NCBI GenBank assembly: GCA_026225945.1
Contig: JAMJFZ010003746.1
Location: 3,480,501-3,544,500 of the forward strand
Reading direction: 5' to 3'
DNA length: 64,000 nt
Source of the DNA: Cricetomys ansorgei
Lineage: Eukaryota > Chordata > Mammalia > Rodentia > Nesomyidae
The translations under genes were made by a program, and so were the position numbers. The stretch's first letter is position 1; each line of letters opens with the position of its first letter. Below the pieces are notes generated by a model. It was not told the origin of the DNA. It searched no databases and was given only the letters and a program-made list of their open reading frames with translations. Of the stretch, positions 43,700 to 53,729 are shown piece by piece.

Positions 43700-44275
43700 A
43701 TTATTTTTGATTGCTAGGGATGGAACCAAGGACCTTCTGTTACCACAGTTGTGGGGTCAGAGCCTGAGCTCTGGTAGCCGTGAGCAGGGCTCACATGTAC
43801 TTAAAGAGTAACAGTGAAAAGAGTTTTCATCATGGCCACGTCCTTTGGGAAGAGGAACAAAGAGGTCCAGTCGCCAGTGCCCCCAAGGCCATCTTTGGGG
43901 GTTCTGACATGGGGCTTAGGTTCAAACAGTAGGCAAGAGATATGCATAACTAAGCAATCCTGATCAAAATGTAGTCGGACCCACCATCGCCCTCTCAACT
44001 CCAGTCTCTCTTGAAGGCAGACAAGTTGTCAGAACTGTATGATTTGGGGGACAGTCTCCTTCAGGCTGGCACTAGGGCCCCGGCCTTCTTCTTCTCTCAG
44101 GATGAGACTTCTAGGAAAATGCCAATTTCTTGGGACCCATTGTCTCAATAATCTGATAGCTAAAGGGAGGATCACAAGGGTCCCTCCTTAGTCCATATTC
44201 ACTCCTTCTAGGACAGTAACAAAGCTAGCTTTGAGCCACACCGTCACCCCTGGGCACCATTTTAAAGATGGTAAT
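43700..44275. other. Unclassified stretch, possible old retroelement debris
   Basis: An ID-like scrap at 43705-43755 (gggatggaaccaaggacctt). A minus-strand open frame (43998-43801, 65 codons) resembles no protein I can name. Confidence 0.3.
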
Positions 44276-44277
44276 AG

Positions 44278-44345
44278 GGCTGGGCTTAGCTCAGGGGTTG
44301 AAGTGTAGGTGCTCACTACACATGAGGCCATTGGTTCAATCTCCA
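44278..44345 (+). repeat. ID SINE
   Basis: gggctgggcttagctcaggggttgaag...aggccattggttcaatctcc. Confidence 0.78.
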
Positions 44346-44719
44346 GTTACAAACAAACAAAAATACTACACAAAAAGCCCCATAATCGTCAACCGAAAAC
44401 ACAGAAGAAAGGACAAAATACTTCACAAATAAAGAGCCAGTTGTCTCCAGCGCGGAGCAGAACAGCCTCACTTTGTCTGGCCCCCATGTGCAGCACTGTG
44501 CTGTGGTGACTCAGTTTTCTCCCTTCTCTGTGACTGTCGCTGACTGGCTGCAAAAGCACCGTGAGGATGAGTTGGCGGTCACAGTTGATTTTAGGGAGTA
44601 ATCAGATCTGTAAGTACTGGGCCAGGGACGATGAAGATTGATTATGGCTAACTGCGTTAAATACTGTGAAGGTGAAATCTTGCTGTGGAACCAGATGTCA
44701 AGAAAGCATGCTTCAGGCT

Positions 44720-44821
44720 GCTGGGATGCCTCTGTAAAGGCGTTTGCGGCCAAGCCAGAGCTCTATCCCCAGGACCCACATGGTGGAAGGAGAGAACAAA
44801 TTCCCACAAATTGTTCTCAGC

Positions 44822-44867
<46 letters not shown>
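44720..44867 (+). repeat. B3 SINE fragment with (CA)n
   Basis: caggacccacatggtggaag gagagaacaa, then (CA)n of about 22 units at 44824-44867. Confidence 0.82.
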
Positions 44868-44868
<1 letters not shown>

Positions 44869-44879
44869 TCAGCCATATA

Positions 44880-45350
44880 ATTAATATCCCACTGGGTGAG
44901 AATAAGACCACTACCACAATTTTTGAGGCAAATTTGAAGCGAGGTTTACTGAATACCAGCTAGAACAATAGATGCTGGCCAGGTCCATTCCCAGGATTCC
45001 CAGAAAATGGCAGAGAGATACATTTAGTCAGGTACTTATAAAGGTAAAACCCACAAGGCTATGTACTTCCCACCTTTGTCCAATCAGGGGCAAACATATG
45101 TACATATGTACTTCCTGCCTACGTACCTCCCACCTACATGTGATCAAACACATCCTGTACAGTTGGGTCAACCAAACTTGTTTATAAAAGTAAGTGAAAA
45201 CTCAGGGTTTGTTATCTTAAATGAACAGCCCCCAGAATTTCAGAAAGTTATCTGTCCTTGGGCAAGTAGGGCTTATCATTGGAGGCATTTTGTTTTATAG
45301 ATCTTTTAGGCACAGTAATTAAAACTCGAAACATAATTTTAGCTCTCACA
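44880..45350 (-). mobile_element. Solo LTR, minus strand, same family as 46760-47249
   Basis: The complement shares with the + copy: ttttaattact.tgcctaa, cttgcccaaggaca, gatgtg.ttgatcac.tgtag.tggga, gattggac..ggtgggaagtac.tagcctt.tgggt, and ttgtggt.gtggtcttattctca, in the same order. No internal region remains. Ends approximate. Confidence 0.72.
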
Positions 45351-45571
45351 CACGGTTTGGTGAGCCCCCGGAGCAACTGGAGTCTATTCTATTCTAAAGG
45401 CACTTTGGAATGTGTTAGCCTTCACACAAAAGCACCACCACCACCTTCTCCAATCCACCATCACTAGAAAGTGAATTGGAAAACACTTCTCCATTGATAG
45501 AGCTATGTTAACTGGTCATGAGGTCTGACACCAACAGCAGCAGAATCTCTTTGTCAAAAAAAATAACTCCC

Positions 45572-45720
45572 TTGGCGGGTGTAGTAATGCACACCTTTAA
45601 TCCCAGCACTGGGAGAGAATTCTGGGATTGAGGAGACAAAAAGATAACTCTCAACTGGGTGTGGTGCTTTAAATTCAATGCCAGCCTTGGCAATGTAGTG
45701 AAACCCTGCACCCTGTCAGA
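45572..45720 (+). repeat. B1/B4 SINE
   Basis: gtgtagtaatgcacaccttt aatcccagcactgggagaga, then gccagccttggcaatgtag. Confidence 0.72.
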
Positions 45721-45944
45721 GAAAAAAGGGGAAGAAAGACAGAGAATACAAATCCCGGTTCCTACTGTAGGTCTGCAGGATTAAGAAACTCTGGGGGAGG
45801 GGCTCACTGTCTGTTAAAAAGCCCTGCAACTATGCTTTAGGCCAAGGTTGGGAACACTGCCCTAAACCATCCCAATTATCTGGTCCCTCTTGTGGCTAAT
45901 GGGCTGCAGGAGGCATGGCCTATTGTCCTTTGTTGTGGAAAGAG

Positions 45945-46110
45945 TCAGGGTTTGATAATCAGAAGAATCCCACTTCCCCCTTCTATAAAGAGGAAACTTT
46001 AAGTTACATAAACTCTCTGACCTTCCAGTTTCCCTATACGTAACAATGTGGAGTTTTATAAAAGCCGTGGTGGAGAAAGTGCCTTGCATGGAAAAGACCC
46101 TCAGTAAATG
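45945..46110 (+). repeat. MIR SINE
   Basis: ttacataaactctctgacct tccagtttccctatacgtaa...ccctcagtaaatgttagta. Confidence 0.75.
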
Positions 46111-46117
46111 TTAGTAT

Positions 46118-46556
46118 TCTTTTTTCTTTTCTTCTTCTTTCATGTGTTGCTCCCAGGTTTCCTGAAAATATTACAGAGCAGATTCAAACAGCTCCACCTG
46201 GTATTTTGAAATTTATCCCAACCGTAGGGTGAGTAACCTGTAGACTGGAGAGACTGCCCAAGTCCAGAAGCTTCATTTCCTTGCTGTCGGGAACTACCTC
46301 GGTGATCTCCTGATCAGGAACATAATTATCTCTCTTCTCTCTTCCTCCTGCAACTTGATAGGACCCCTCTGAACCCACTTCAGCACATGCGCGAAACAGC
46401 CAGCTATCTCGCTCTGGACAGCGGCGATCGCATCGCACATTCGCTCGATGTGGAAGTCGCTGCCCAGCGCGTGTAGTCCTTCTCCATGATGACCTGGGCT
46501 GCCTTCCTCACAGTCTTGGTGTAAGCATGACCCATGTTGGTGGTGTGTTAGCTTTC
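46118..46556 (-). pseudogene. Rps17: Processed pseudogene of ribosomal protein S17
   Basis: Seen: on the minus strand, from ATG at 46535, the order of RPS17 is kept: TKTV-KKAA-like, [12 protein letters not shown], a shifted middle part, [42 protein letters not shown], ending at TGA 46184. The span from ATG to stop is 352 bases against 408 in the parent gene, so about 56 bases are lost, with frame changes and no introns. Beyond the stop lies a UTR-like part and a worn A-rich tail (46116-46142 as t/c on the + strand). Known: ribosomal protein mRNAs are common L1 retrocopy sources; RPS17 is a small-subunit protein. Many CpG remain (46386-46470). It cannot make S17; only an 84-codon C-terminal frame is open. 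Confidence 0.93.
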
Positions 46557-46667
46557 CTTATTTCCCTTCCTTTTGTTCTTCTTTCCTAAATCAGACATAA
46601 AGAACAAAGGAAAACTCCTAGCGGGACATTCTTTTCTTCCTCAGAACAGAGCTTTTGGATGGGTCCT

Positions 46668-46759
46668 AGTTTCCTGTCTGTTTCTGTGATGAAACACTAA
46701 TCAAAAGCAACTTGAGGGTGAAAAGGACTTATTTGATTTATACTTCCAGGTCATAGTCC
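46668..46759 (-). repeat. MaLR-type LTR, part 1 (split by the LTR at 46760)
   Basis: ctgtctgtttctgtgatgaa acactaatcaaaagcaactt gagggtgaaaagg ... acttccaggtcatagtcc matches rodent MaLR LTR text on the complement. It resumes at 47250. Confidence 0.75.
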
Positions 46760-47249
46760 TGCAAAAGCAAATGTTATGCTTTAAATTTTAATTACTCTTC
46801 CTAAGATATCTTTGGAACAAGGATGTAACTTCCTAGAGTGCTAGGTGGGGCTGTTCAGATGAAAGAGCCTTGAATCTCCCTTGCCCAAGGACACAACCTC
46901 TTGGATTTGGGGTAGTATCTAGATCCCCAGCTGACTCTACTGCACCAGATGTGCTTGATCACTTGTAGATGGGAGATAACCCAGACAGGAAGTACAACAG
47001 GATAGATGCTTGCCACTGATTGGACCTGGTGGGAAGTACGTAGCCTTCTGGGTCGCACCTGTGCCACATGACTTGGTTGCCATTCTGTGGGAGCTCTGGG
47101 GGTGGCAGTTTCACTCCATGGGTTCCTCAGAATGGACCTGGTGAGAGTCCATCTTCCTGTTAACTAATTAATTAAAGCTTGCTTGCTTGCTTGCTTTAAA
47201 TTTGGCTCAATTGTGGTGGTCTTATTCTCAACTGGACTTGGGATTTACA
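46760..47249 (+). mobile_element. Solo LTR (490 bp) inserted in a MaLR LTR, with 4-bp target duplication GTCC
   Basis: Starts TGCAAAAGC and ends GGATTTACA. GTCC at 46756-46759 and 47250-47253 flanks it, and the MaLR reads on exactly across the joint (aggtcatagtcc / cagtccatcattg). A 4-bp duplication is typical of class I (gamma-like) elements. attaaagc near 47170 may be the poly(A) signal; GCTT units follow. No coding part. Confidence 0.82.
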
Positions 47250-47560
47250 GTCCATCATTGTGGGAAGTCAGGATAGGAACTCAAGCAGTTGCTTGAAGGA
47301 GAGGGATGCTGCTTGCTGGCTCACTCACAAGTTCACGCTTAGCTAGCCTTCTTGTATAGCCCAGAAGCAACTGCTCAGAGAATGGTGCCGCCCACAGTGG
47401 GCTGGGTCTGCTGCATCAATTAACAATCAAGACAATTCCCCACATGTCCCCACATGGACACATGTCCCAGTCTGATCTGAATAATACCTTAATGGAGATT
47501 TCCCTCTCACCTGACTGGGCTGCCTCTTGTTAACAGTTAAAGATAACTAGGACATGATCT
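47250..47560 (-). repeat. MaLR-type LTR, part 2
   Basis: gtccatcattgtgggaagtc aggataggaactcaag ... gatgctgcttgctggctcac ... gtgccgcccacagtgggctg ggtctgctgcatcaattaac. Confidence 0.8.
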
Positions 47561-47570
47561 CTATTTTAAT

Positions 47571-47601
<31 letters not shown>

Positions 47602-47732
47602 TTTGAGATATGGTCTCATTATGTTGCCCTGCCTAGTCTGGAATTCTCTCTGTAGAACAGGCTACACTTGAACTCAGAAATCTGCCTGTTTCTGCTTTCT
47701 GAATTAAAGGTGTTCGCTACTACACCTGGCCC
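47571..47732 (-). repeat. (TTTA)n and B1 SINE
   Basis: Eight TTTA units, then ttgagatatggtctcattat gttgccctgcctagtctgga...ctgaattaaaggtgttcgct. Confidence 0.8.
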
Positions 47733-47756
47733 ATTATTTTTATTTTATTTTTAAGT

Positions 47757-47784
47757 AAGTGTGTGTGTGTGTGTGTGTGTGTGT
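47757..47784 (+). repeat. (GT)n microsatellite
   Basis: About 13 GT units. Confidence 0.95.
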
Positions 47785-47847
47785 TTGGAAGCTGAAATAT
47801 ATCTTCATTAGAAAGCCTTTTCATTTAGAAATTGCCTGCTTTGGTTC

Positions 47848-48151
47848 CTGCTGTAGTTTAGATATGGTTTGAACCATAGCCCTTTCTTAGTCCATGTGTC
47901 TTCATAGTCCATGTGTCAGAGGTTCAGTCCTCACTGAGGTGGGGGACCTTTAAAAAACCAGGCCTGAAGTTAGTTGGGGTGGTGCCATCATTGTACCCCA
48001 GTCTTTCTCTGGTCTCTGTCTTGAGAAATGTTCTCTGGCTCTCTATCATGGTGGTGGCATGCCCTTGAGCCTCCAAAACTCCATAAATATTTTCTTCATA
48101 AAGTGCTCCAGCCTCGGGAATTTCATTATAGCCATGGAAAACCTATTAATA
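47848..48151 (+). repeat. MLT1/MST-type MaLR LTR
   Basis: tgctgtagtttagatatggt ttg ... gtgtcagaggttcagtcctc actgaggtgggggacctttaa ... gagcctccaaaactccataaat ... cctattaataca; TG...CA ends and the usual order. Confidence 0.75.
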
Positions 48152-48154
48152 CAG

Positions 48155-48888
48155 CTCCTCTGTAGGATTATATTTTGTCTTCTTTGGCTACATGAAGGAT
48201 ATAATTTGAACTTTGCTGGGGTCACCTAACAGACTTGCTGTGAGTGCCGGTGCATAGAACACTCTGCTCTAATCTTAGCTGCTTTCCCCTGAGCAGAGGT
48301 CATACCCAACCCATGAGCCAACATTTACAAAGAGGAAGAAAGGACTGGACTTTTGGTGGTAAAAACCAGAGGGATTTTAATGGTAAAAAACCTGTTCTAA
48401 AGCAGGGAAGTCCCTTAACACAGCTTTGGAGACTTCTGGCCAGTTTTCTCTGAATCTTCTCTAGTTCTTATCCATCTTCATTTTCTTTTTTGCTTAAATT
48501 TGGACTCTGCTTCAGCTAGAAAAATTCAGGTTGGCTCTTTTACCTTAATTCCCTTCCATTCCCCTCCCCCTGATGCTACTTTCCTTTTCTGGAAAAAAGA
48601 GCTGGAGGCAACTGAGGCCTAGAAAAGGGAACTCATTTATTCCGATCACATTTGGTCCATGTCTCTATTTTCACAGGTTTCCACTGATGCTTATCCTTAG
48701 CCCCTCCCTACGGCCCCACACCTAACCATCTCCCATCATACAAAGCCAAGCCTGAAACTTCCCTGACAATCCTCATCTTCTGACGCCACGCTGTCATCTA
48801 CCCCAAGACCCCCTTTCTCTTCTGGGTATAAAATTATTGACAGGAGGATCACAGATATTTCTGCCCTGTTATTTATAAAGATCCCAAC
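48155..48888. other. Unique stretch, no supported gene
   Basis: Short chance open frames only. No SINE recognised. Confidence 0.4.
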
Positions 48889-48890
48889 TA

Positions 48891-49110
48891 GGGGCTGGAC
48901 AGATGGTTTGCCAGTTAAGAACAATTGCTGTTCTTATAGAGGATGCAGTTTGGTTCCCACACCCAAGTCAGGTGCTGGGGAAAAAAATGCCCGTACTTTT
49001 AGCTTCCGGGGATCTGGTGGCCTTTTCTGGCTTCTTCCAGCATCTGCATTCATGTGCATATATGCACATGCATAGACACAAAATTAAAAATAAAATAAAT
49101 CTTCAAGGAA
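48891..49110 (+). repeat. B2 SINE
   Basis: aggggctggacagatggttt gccagttaagaacaattgct...ataaaataaatcttc tail. Confidence 0.85.
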
Positions 49111-49249
49111 AAAAGAGCCCACAGCCAGCCAATGATCAGCTAGTTATGGGACAAAGCCAACTCTGGAATCAATGTTCTTAGCTCAAGATTTCTTTCATGA
49201 CATGGCACTACCTATTTGTATTTATGTTATCTATTTTAGAGATCTATTT

Positions 49250-49391
49250 ACCTGGGCATGGTAGCCCATGTCTTTAATCCCAGCGCTTGGCAGGCAGAAG
49301 CAGGCAGATCTCTGTGAGTTCAAGGTTTGCCTGTGAGTTCCAGGACAGGCAGTACTACATAGAGACCCTGTCTCAAAAAAAAAAAAAAAAT
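49250..49391 (+). repeat. B1 SINE with a 20-25 base internal deletion
   Basis: gtctttaatcccagcgcttg gcaggcagaagcaggcagat...gttccaggacaggcagtact and a 16-base A tail. Confidence 0.9.
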
Positions 49392-49394
49392 TAA

Positions 49395-49580
49395 TGTGTA
49401 TGTGCGTTTGCCTTCACACATGTATGTATACCACATATGTGAAGGAGCCCACAGGTGCCAGAAGAGGACCTAGAATGCTCTGGAACTAGAGTTATAGGGG
49501 GTTGTGAACTCCCCAACATGGGTTACAGGGAGCCAAATCCATGTCAGCATCCTTAAATGCCGAGTCATCTCGGCACCCAG
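49395..49580 (-). repeat. B3 SINE
   Basis: agaagaggacctagaatgct ctggaactagagttatag...gccgagtcatctcggcaccc. Confidence 0.8.
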
Positions 49581-49659
49581 CCTCCTCTTTCTCTATTTTA
49601 ACCTCACGTTTTCTCATAAGCCCCATACTTCTGGTTTTGGGTTTTTTTTTTTAATTTAA

Positions 49660-49870
49660 AACAGATATTTATTTATTTTATGTGTATGTGTGTGTGCCTG
49701 AGTATATGTGTGTGCACCACAGACCTGCAGGAGCCCACAGAGCTCAGAAGACGGGTTGGAGCCCTGGAACTGCAGTCACGGATGATTGTGAGCCACCATG
49801 TGGGCGCTGGGAACGGAACCTGGGTCCTCTACAAGAACAGAAAGGGCTGAGCTATCTTTTCAGTCCTTTG
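49660..49870 (-). repeat. B3/B2 SINE
   Basis: gtgagccaccatgtgggcgc tgggaacggaacctgggtcc...tgagctatcttttcagtcc. Confidence 0.85.
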
Positions 49871-50070
49871 CTGTTTGTTTTTTAACTGTCATTACCGCCG
49901 TCACCACCGTCCACGTTCCCTAGCTAGCTGTAAGTAATGGTACTCTGAAGCCATTACTGACTGCCCAGCTCCTTTACTCTTTTCCTTTATATCCTAGATG
50001 ACTACAGTTTTAGATTCTTAGCGCCTTCACATTTGCACTTCGAAGAGAACAGAGTTGATACAACAGGAGA

Positions 50071-50145
50071 GGGCCTGGAGATGCAGCTCAGTAGTACAGT
50101 GTTTGTCTAGCATACACGAAGCCCTGGGATTGATCTCCGGAAGTA
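50071..50145 (+). repeat. ID SINE
   Basis: gagggcctggagatgcagct cagtagtacagtgtttgtct agc...tgggattgatctccgg. Confidence 0.8.
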
Positions 50146-50228
50146 ACTAAGTACAGCTTGCAGAGCAACAAGGAGGACGGCTGGAACCACAGCTACCACC
50201 AGATCAAGGAAACTGGCCCAACTCTTGC

Positions 50229-50699
50229 CTAATAGAACTCATAGGAGCCAGTGAATGTGGAGGCAGTCACTGTACTCCAGACAGGGCTGTTAACTGATGA
50301 CACTTTACTGTGATCCTTGGCTGCAATGAACTGGACAGCAATGACCTCCCAATTCACTGGACCAACACGACTTTTTAATGTCGTGTATGGGGCTAGAATG
50401 GGTTTAAATCTGGGGATTAGATAGTCAGGCCTTGAGAAGCTGAGAGAATGAAGCAGAACTTCAGAGAAACAGAGTTGGTGGAAATTCAAAGTAAACACCG
50501 TCTTGGGTCCAGACACCTGCTCCTGGTGCCATCTCTTTGGGTGCTGTGTATTCACCAAACCCTTCTCTGCCTTATCGAACCAGATGAGTGGGTGGGTTTC
50601 TTTTGCAACCATGTGTGAATTAAGACCCTCCACCCCCTTCTCTGCAGAGCTGAAAGCTATGCCTGGCGAATAGGCAGCAGCTGGGTGTGGATGTTGCAT
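50229..50699 (-). other. 156-codon open frame, unrecognised
   Basis: The longest open frame outside the CpG island and the low-complexity array. It starts MQHPHPAAAYSPG and ends TGSYEFY. I see no domain, signal peptide or membrane segment. With no homologue recalled, a chance frame of this length is expected in 64 kb. It may lie in an old unclassified repeat that continues to 51010. Confidence 0.2.
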
Positions 50700-50734
50700 C
50701 CTGCTTCAGGCATTGCTGCTCCTTCATTGCCTGT

Positions 50735-51010
50735 TAACTGGGCCAGTTGTACAGGTCCATAAACACAGCTACTGTGAGTTCATGTTTGCAGTGGCTGTGT
50801 CATGCCCAGGAGATGCCATTTCTCAACCCTTCTCCTGATCTTCTGGTTCTTATATTCTTTCTGCCTTCTGCAATGTTCCAGGAGCCTTAGAGGAGATACA
50901 AATGTCTTATTTAAGTCACAACATTCAACCACCACTTACTGTCAGCACTCTGAGCAGTCATGAGTTTCTGCATTCACTGTTATTCACCTGTTCACCTCAG
51001 TGAGCAACAT
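50735..51010 (+). repeat. Unnamed rodent interspersed repeat
   Basis: aacacagctactgtgagttc atgtttgcagtggctgtgtc atgcccaggagatgcc ... gttcttatattctttctgcc is wording I know from repeated rodent DNA, but I cannot give the family. Confidence 0.4.
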
Positions 51011-51019
51011 CCTCACCAA

Positions 51020-51142
51020 TTTTATTTAAGATGTGGCCTTGCTATAGAGCCCAGGCTGACTTGGAACTCCTAGGCTCAGGTAACCCTATCTCTGCATTCT
51101 GAACAGCTAGGATTATAAGTCAGCAACACCATGCCTGACTGT
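51020..51142 (-). repeat. B1/B4 SINE
   Basis: gatgtggccttgctatagag cccaggctgacttggaactc ctaggctcagg. Confidence 0.75.
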
Positions 51143-51194
51143 CTTTTTTCTTTCTTTCTTTTTAAATGGGATACATTTAAATATAGTAAATTTC

Positions 51195-51245
51195 AAATGG
51201 TTAGCACAATGTCTAGAACATAGCAAGTACCCAATGGATGCTTTG
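51195..51245 (+). repeat. MIR SINE 3' end
   Basis: gcacaatgtctagaacatag caagtacccaatggatgctt. Confidence 0.6.
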
Positions 51246-51249
51246 TTTC

Positions 51250-51400
51250 ATTTTGTTCTGAGTCAGAGTGTCAGGGGCTCATGTAGCTGAGCTTAACTTC
51301 AAATGTACCCAAGGATGACTTGGAACACTTGATGCTCCTGCCTCTCTACCTTCTAAATGCTGGGCAGGACACCTGGGGTGCCTGGCTCCGCTTCCCAATA
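51250..51400 (-). repeat. Old B1/RSINE-like SINE
   Basis: gtagctgagcttaacttcaa atgta...tgctcctgcctctctacctt ctaaatgctggg. Confidence 0.5.
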
Positions 51401-51409
51401 GATGCTGCA

Positions 51410-51765
51410 GTCATTTCTTTTTCCTGTTGCTATGACAAAACACCTGACTAAAACAGTTTAAGGAAGGAAAGTTTATCCTGGCTCACAGTTTGAGAGTACA
51501 GGCCATCACAGCAGGGAAGGCGTGGCAGTGGGAACACAGGACAGCTGGTCACATTGTGTCCACAATCAGGAAACAGAAAGAAAAGAATGCTGGTTCTCAG
51601 CTCATTTAATCCTTTTTAGTAAGTCTGGGATCTTTGCCCATGGATTAGTGCTGTGCACAGTTGTGGGCAACCTTCCCACCCCAATTAACCCAATCTAGAA
51701 GTTCCCTCAGTTGTGTTTCCAGGATAAATTAAAATCCAATAAAACTTACAGTTAAGATCAACCAA
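51410..51765 (-). repeat. MaLR-type (MT/ORR1-like) LTR
   Basis: ttcctgttgctatgacaaaa cacctgactaaaacagttta aggaagg ... aattaacccaatctagaagttccctca. It is the most complete of the four MaLR copies of this kind in the window. Confidence 0.75.
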
Positions 51766-51766
51766 G

Positions 51767-51958
51767 GGGCTGGAAAGATGGCTCAGCGGTTAAGAGCACT
51801 GGGTGCTCTTCCAGAGGACCTGGGTTCAATTCCCAGCACCCACATGACAGCTAGCAACTATCTGTAATTCCAATCCCAGGGGACCTGGCACCTTCACACA
51901 GGCATACATGCAGGCAAAACACCAATACACATAAAATAAAAATAAAGCATTAAAAAAA
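51767..51958 (+). repeat. B2 SINE, best-preserved copy
   Basis: ggggctggaaagatggctca gcggttaagagcact (A box) and gggttcaattcccagcaccc (B box) are near consensus; 3' body ggcaaaacaccaatacacat then AATAAA-rich tail. Low divergence suggests recent insertion. Confidence 0.95.
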
Positions 51959-51994
51959 GATCAACCAACAAGATATTACATCCTTTATATTTTT

Positions 51995-52185
51995 TCAGTC
52001 TCTTTTCAATTATTGTTATTATTAGTATATTATTATTAGTGCAAGAGTATGGACATGCACACACCACGGAGCATGTGCATAGGTCGGGGGGGAGTTGGTT
52101 CTCTCCTTCCACCATGAGTTCTGAGGACAGAACTACAGGCTTGCTCAGAAAGCACTTTTACCCACTGAGTCATCTTGCTGGCCCT
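51995..52185 (-). repeat. B3 SINE
   Basis: ttggttctctccttccaccatgagttctgagg...ccactgagtcatcttgctggccc. Confidence 0.82.
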
Positions 52186-52189
52186 CTAT

Positions 52190-52860
52190 TCCTTTCCATT
52201 TCCCATCTCCCCTTTGCTATCTGTTTAAAACATGCACTAGGCTGAAATGGTTTGTTTACTGAAGTACTGAGAATGAATATAAATCCCTTCGGGGACAGAG
52301 CATTGGTGTGGCGCATCTGCTCCCATAGGTTTGCAGTATCTAATGATGGGACTTATTACCTATGATTGTGTTCCTAGATAATGGCACTGTTTCTATAGAA
52401 CCTAGTTTCCAAGGTATACAGAGCCCTTGTGTACATCAGCTAACGTCCCTCATAAGTGCTGATAGTTGTTACTACCACATTCTAAGGGATAGGAAGCAGG
52501 ATCCTTAGGAGTCAGACCCAGATGTTCAATGACACTTAACAGAGCCACGTAAGAGTCCATGACTCCTAATTCACAGGACAAGATATTGCTGGAGTGGAAG
52601 AGTCCTCATGTTGACCTGGAAAAGCCCTCAGTAGAGATGAGCAAGAAAATGTTCTGTGCACAGATAAATTCATAAACACTGAATTATAAAAATTCAAAAC
52701 AACTTTCTCTTTTGAAGACTTCTCAATATTTAATAAAATAATATACATTATGCTTCCTGACAGTGAGCAAGAGAGCATATACCAGTTTTCAACTTTGACC
52801 ATTAAGTGTAACTATGTGTGTGTTATACATATATTGTCTCTTCAGTTTAAAGAATGAAAA
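52190..52860. other. No recognised gene or repeat
   Basis: Short open frames only; AT-rich at 52690-52760. Confidence 0.4.
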
Positions 52861-52865
52861 AGCAC

Positions 52866-53015
52866 AGCTGGGCAGTGGTGGTGTATGTCTTTAATCCCAG
52901 CATTTGGGAGGCAAAGGCAGAAGGATCTCTATGTTTGAGGCCAGCCTGGTCTACAGAGTGAGTTCCAGGACAGCCAGAGTTACAACAGAGAAACCCTGTC
53001 TCAAAAAACCAAAAA
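52866..53015 (+). repeat. B1 SINE, full length
   Basis: gctgggcagtggtggtgtat gtctttaatcccagcatttg ggaggc...cagagttacaacagagaaac and A-rich tail. Confidence 0.94.
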
Positions 53016-53064
53016 AAGAAAAAAAATCATGTTCCTCAGAGCATTAGTTTGGGAAACAGGTAAA

Positions 53065-53216
53065 AAAATGTATACATATATATATATCTATACACACACA
53101 CACACATACATATATATACATGCACACACACACACACATATATATACACGCACATATATGTATGTGTATGCATATATGTACACACATATATATGTGTATG
53201 TATGTATATATATAAA
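53065..53216 (+). repeat. Compound (TA)/(CA)/(TG) microsatellite, self-complementary
   Basis: Alternating purine-pyrimidine for about 150 bases: TA and CA units on the left, TATG/TGTG on the right. Left and right halves can pair. Confidence 0.93.
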
Positions 53217-53554
53217 ATACTGACATGATTTCTATTCCTGTATTCTAATTCTCTTTTATTATAAATACAAGCTATTAATATTTGCTATAAAACAGAACAA
53301 AAAATTGCACATCTGAAGTAATTCTGTCCCCACATCACCCTAGGCCCACTCTGAAAACTAAGATTCATTCCTATGCGGTTCACTGTAGCTTGCCTGAGGA
53401 ATTGGTTTCCTCTGTAGCCTGCCATTGTTCACATGTTTGCTGATGTATGAGGCCAGCATCTCATTTGGTTCTTAGGTTCTTTTGTTAATTTGTATTTTTT
53501 TTAATTTTATTACTTTGAGGACTTAATAGTAAAAAACAATTATCTCTAATTGTT

Positions 53555-53725
53555 GTAAAAGAAGATTATTGCAGCCAACCTATAATGCTACATGCATCTG
53601 ATCATACTACTTGGTGAGGAGGGGCAGGAAGGTCAGGCGTTCAAAGTCATCTTCAACTATACAGAGAGCTTCCAGCCATCCTGGACTAGATGAGAACTTG
53701 TCTCAAACTAACAAACAAGAAAAAG
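53555..53725 (+). repeat. Old B1/B4 SINE
   Basis: gcagccaacctataatgcta...aggtcaggcgttcaaagtca tcttcaactata. Confidence 0.55.
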
Positions 53726-53729
53726 TAAA

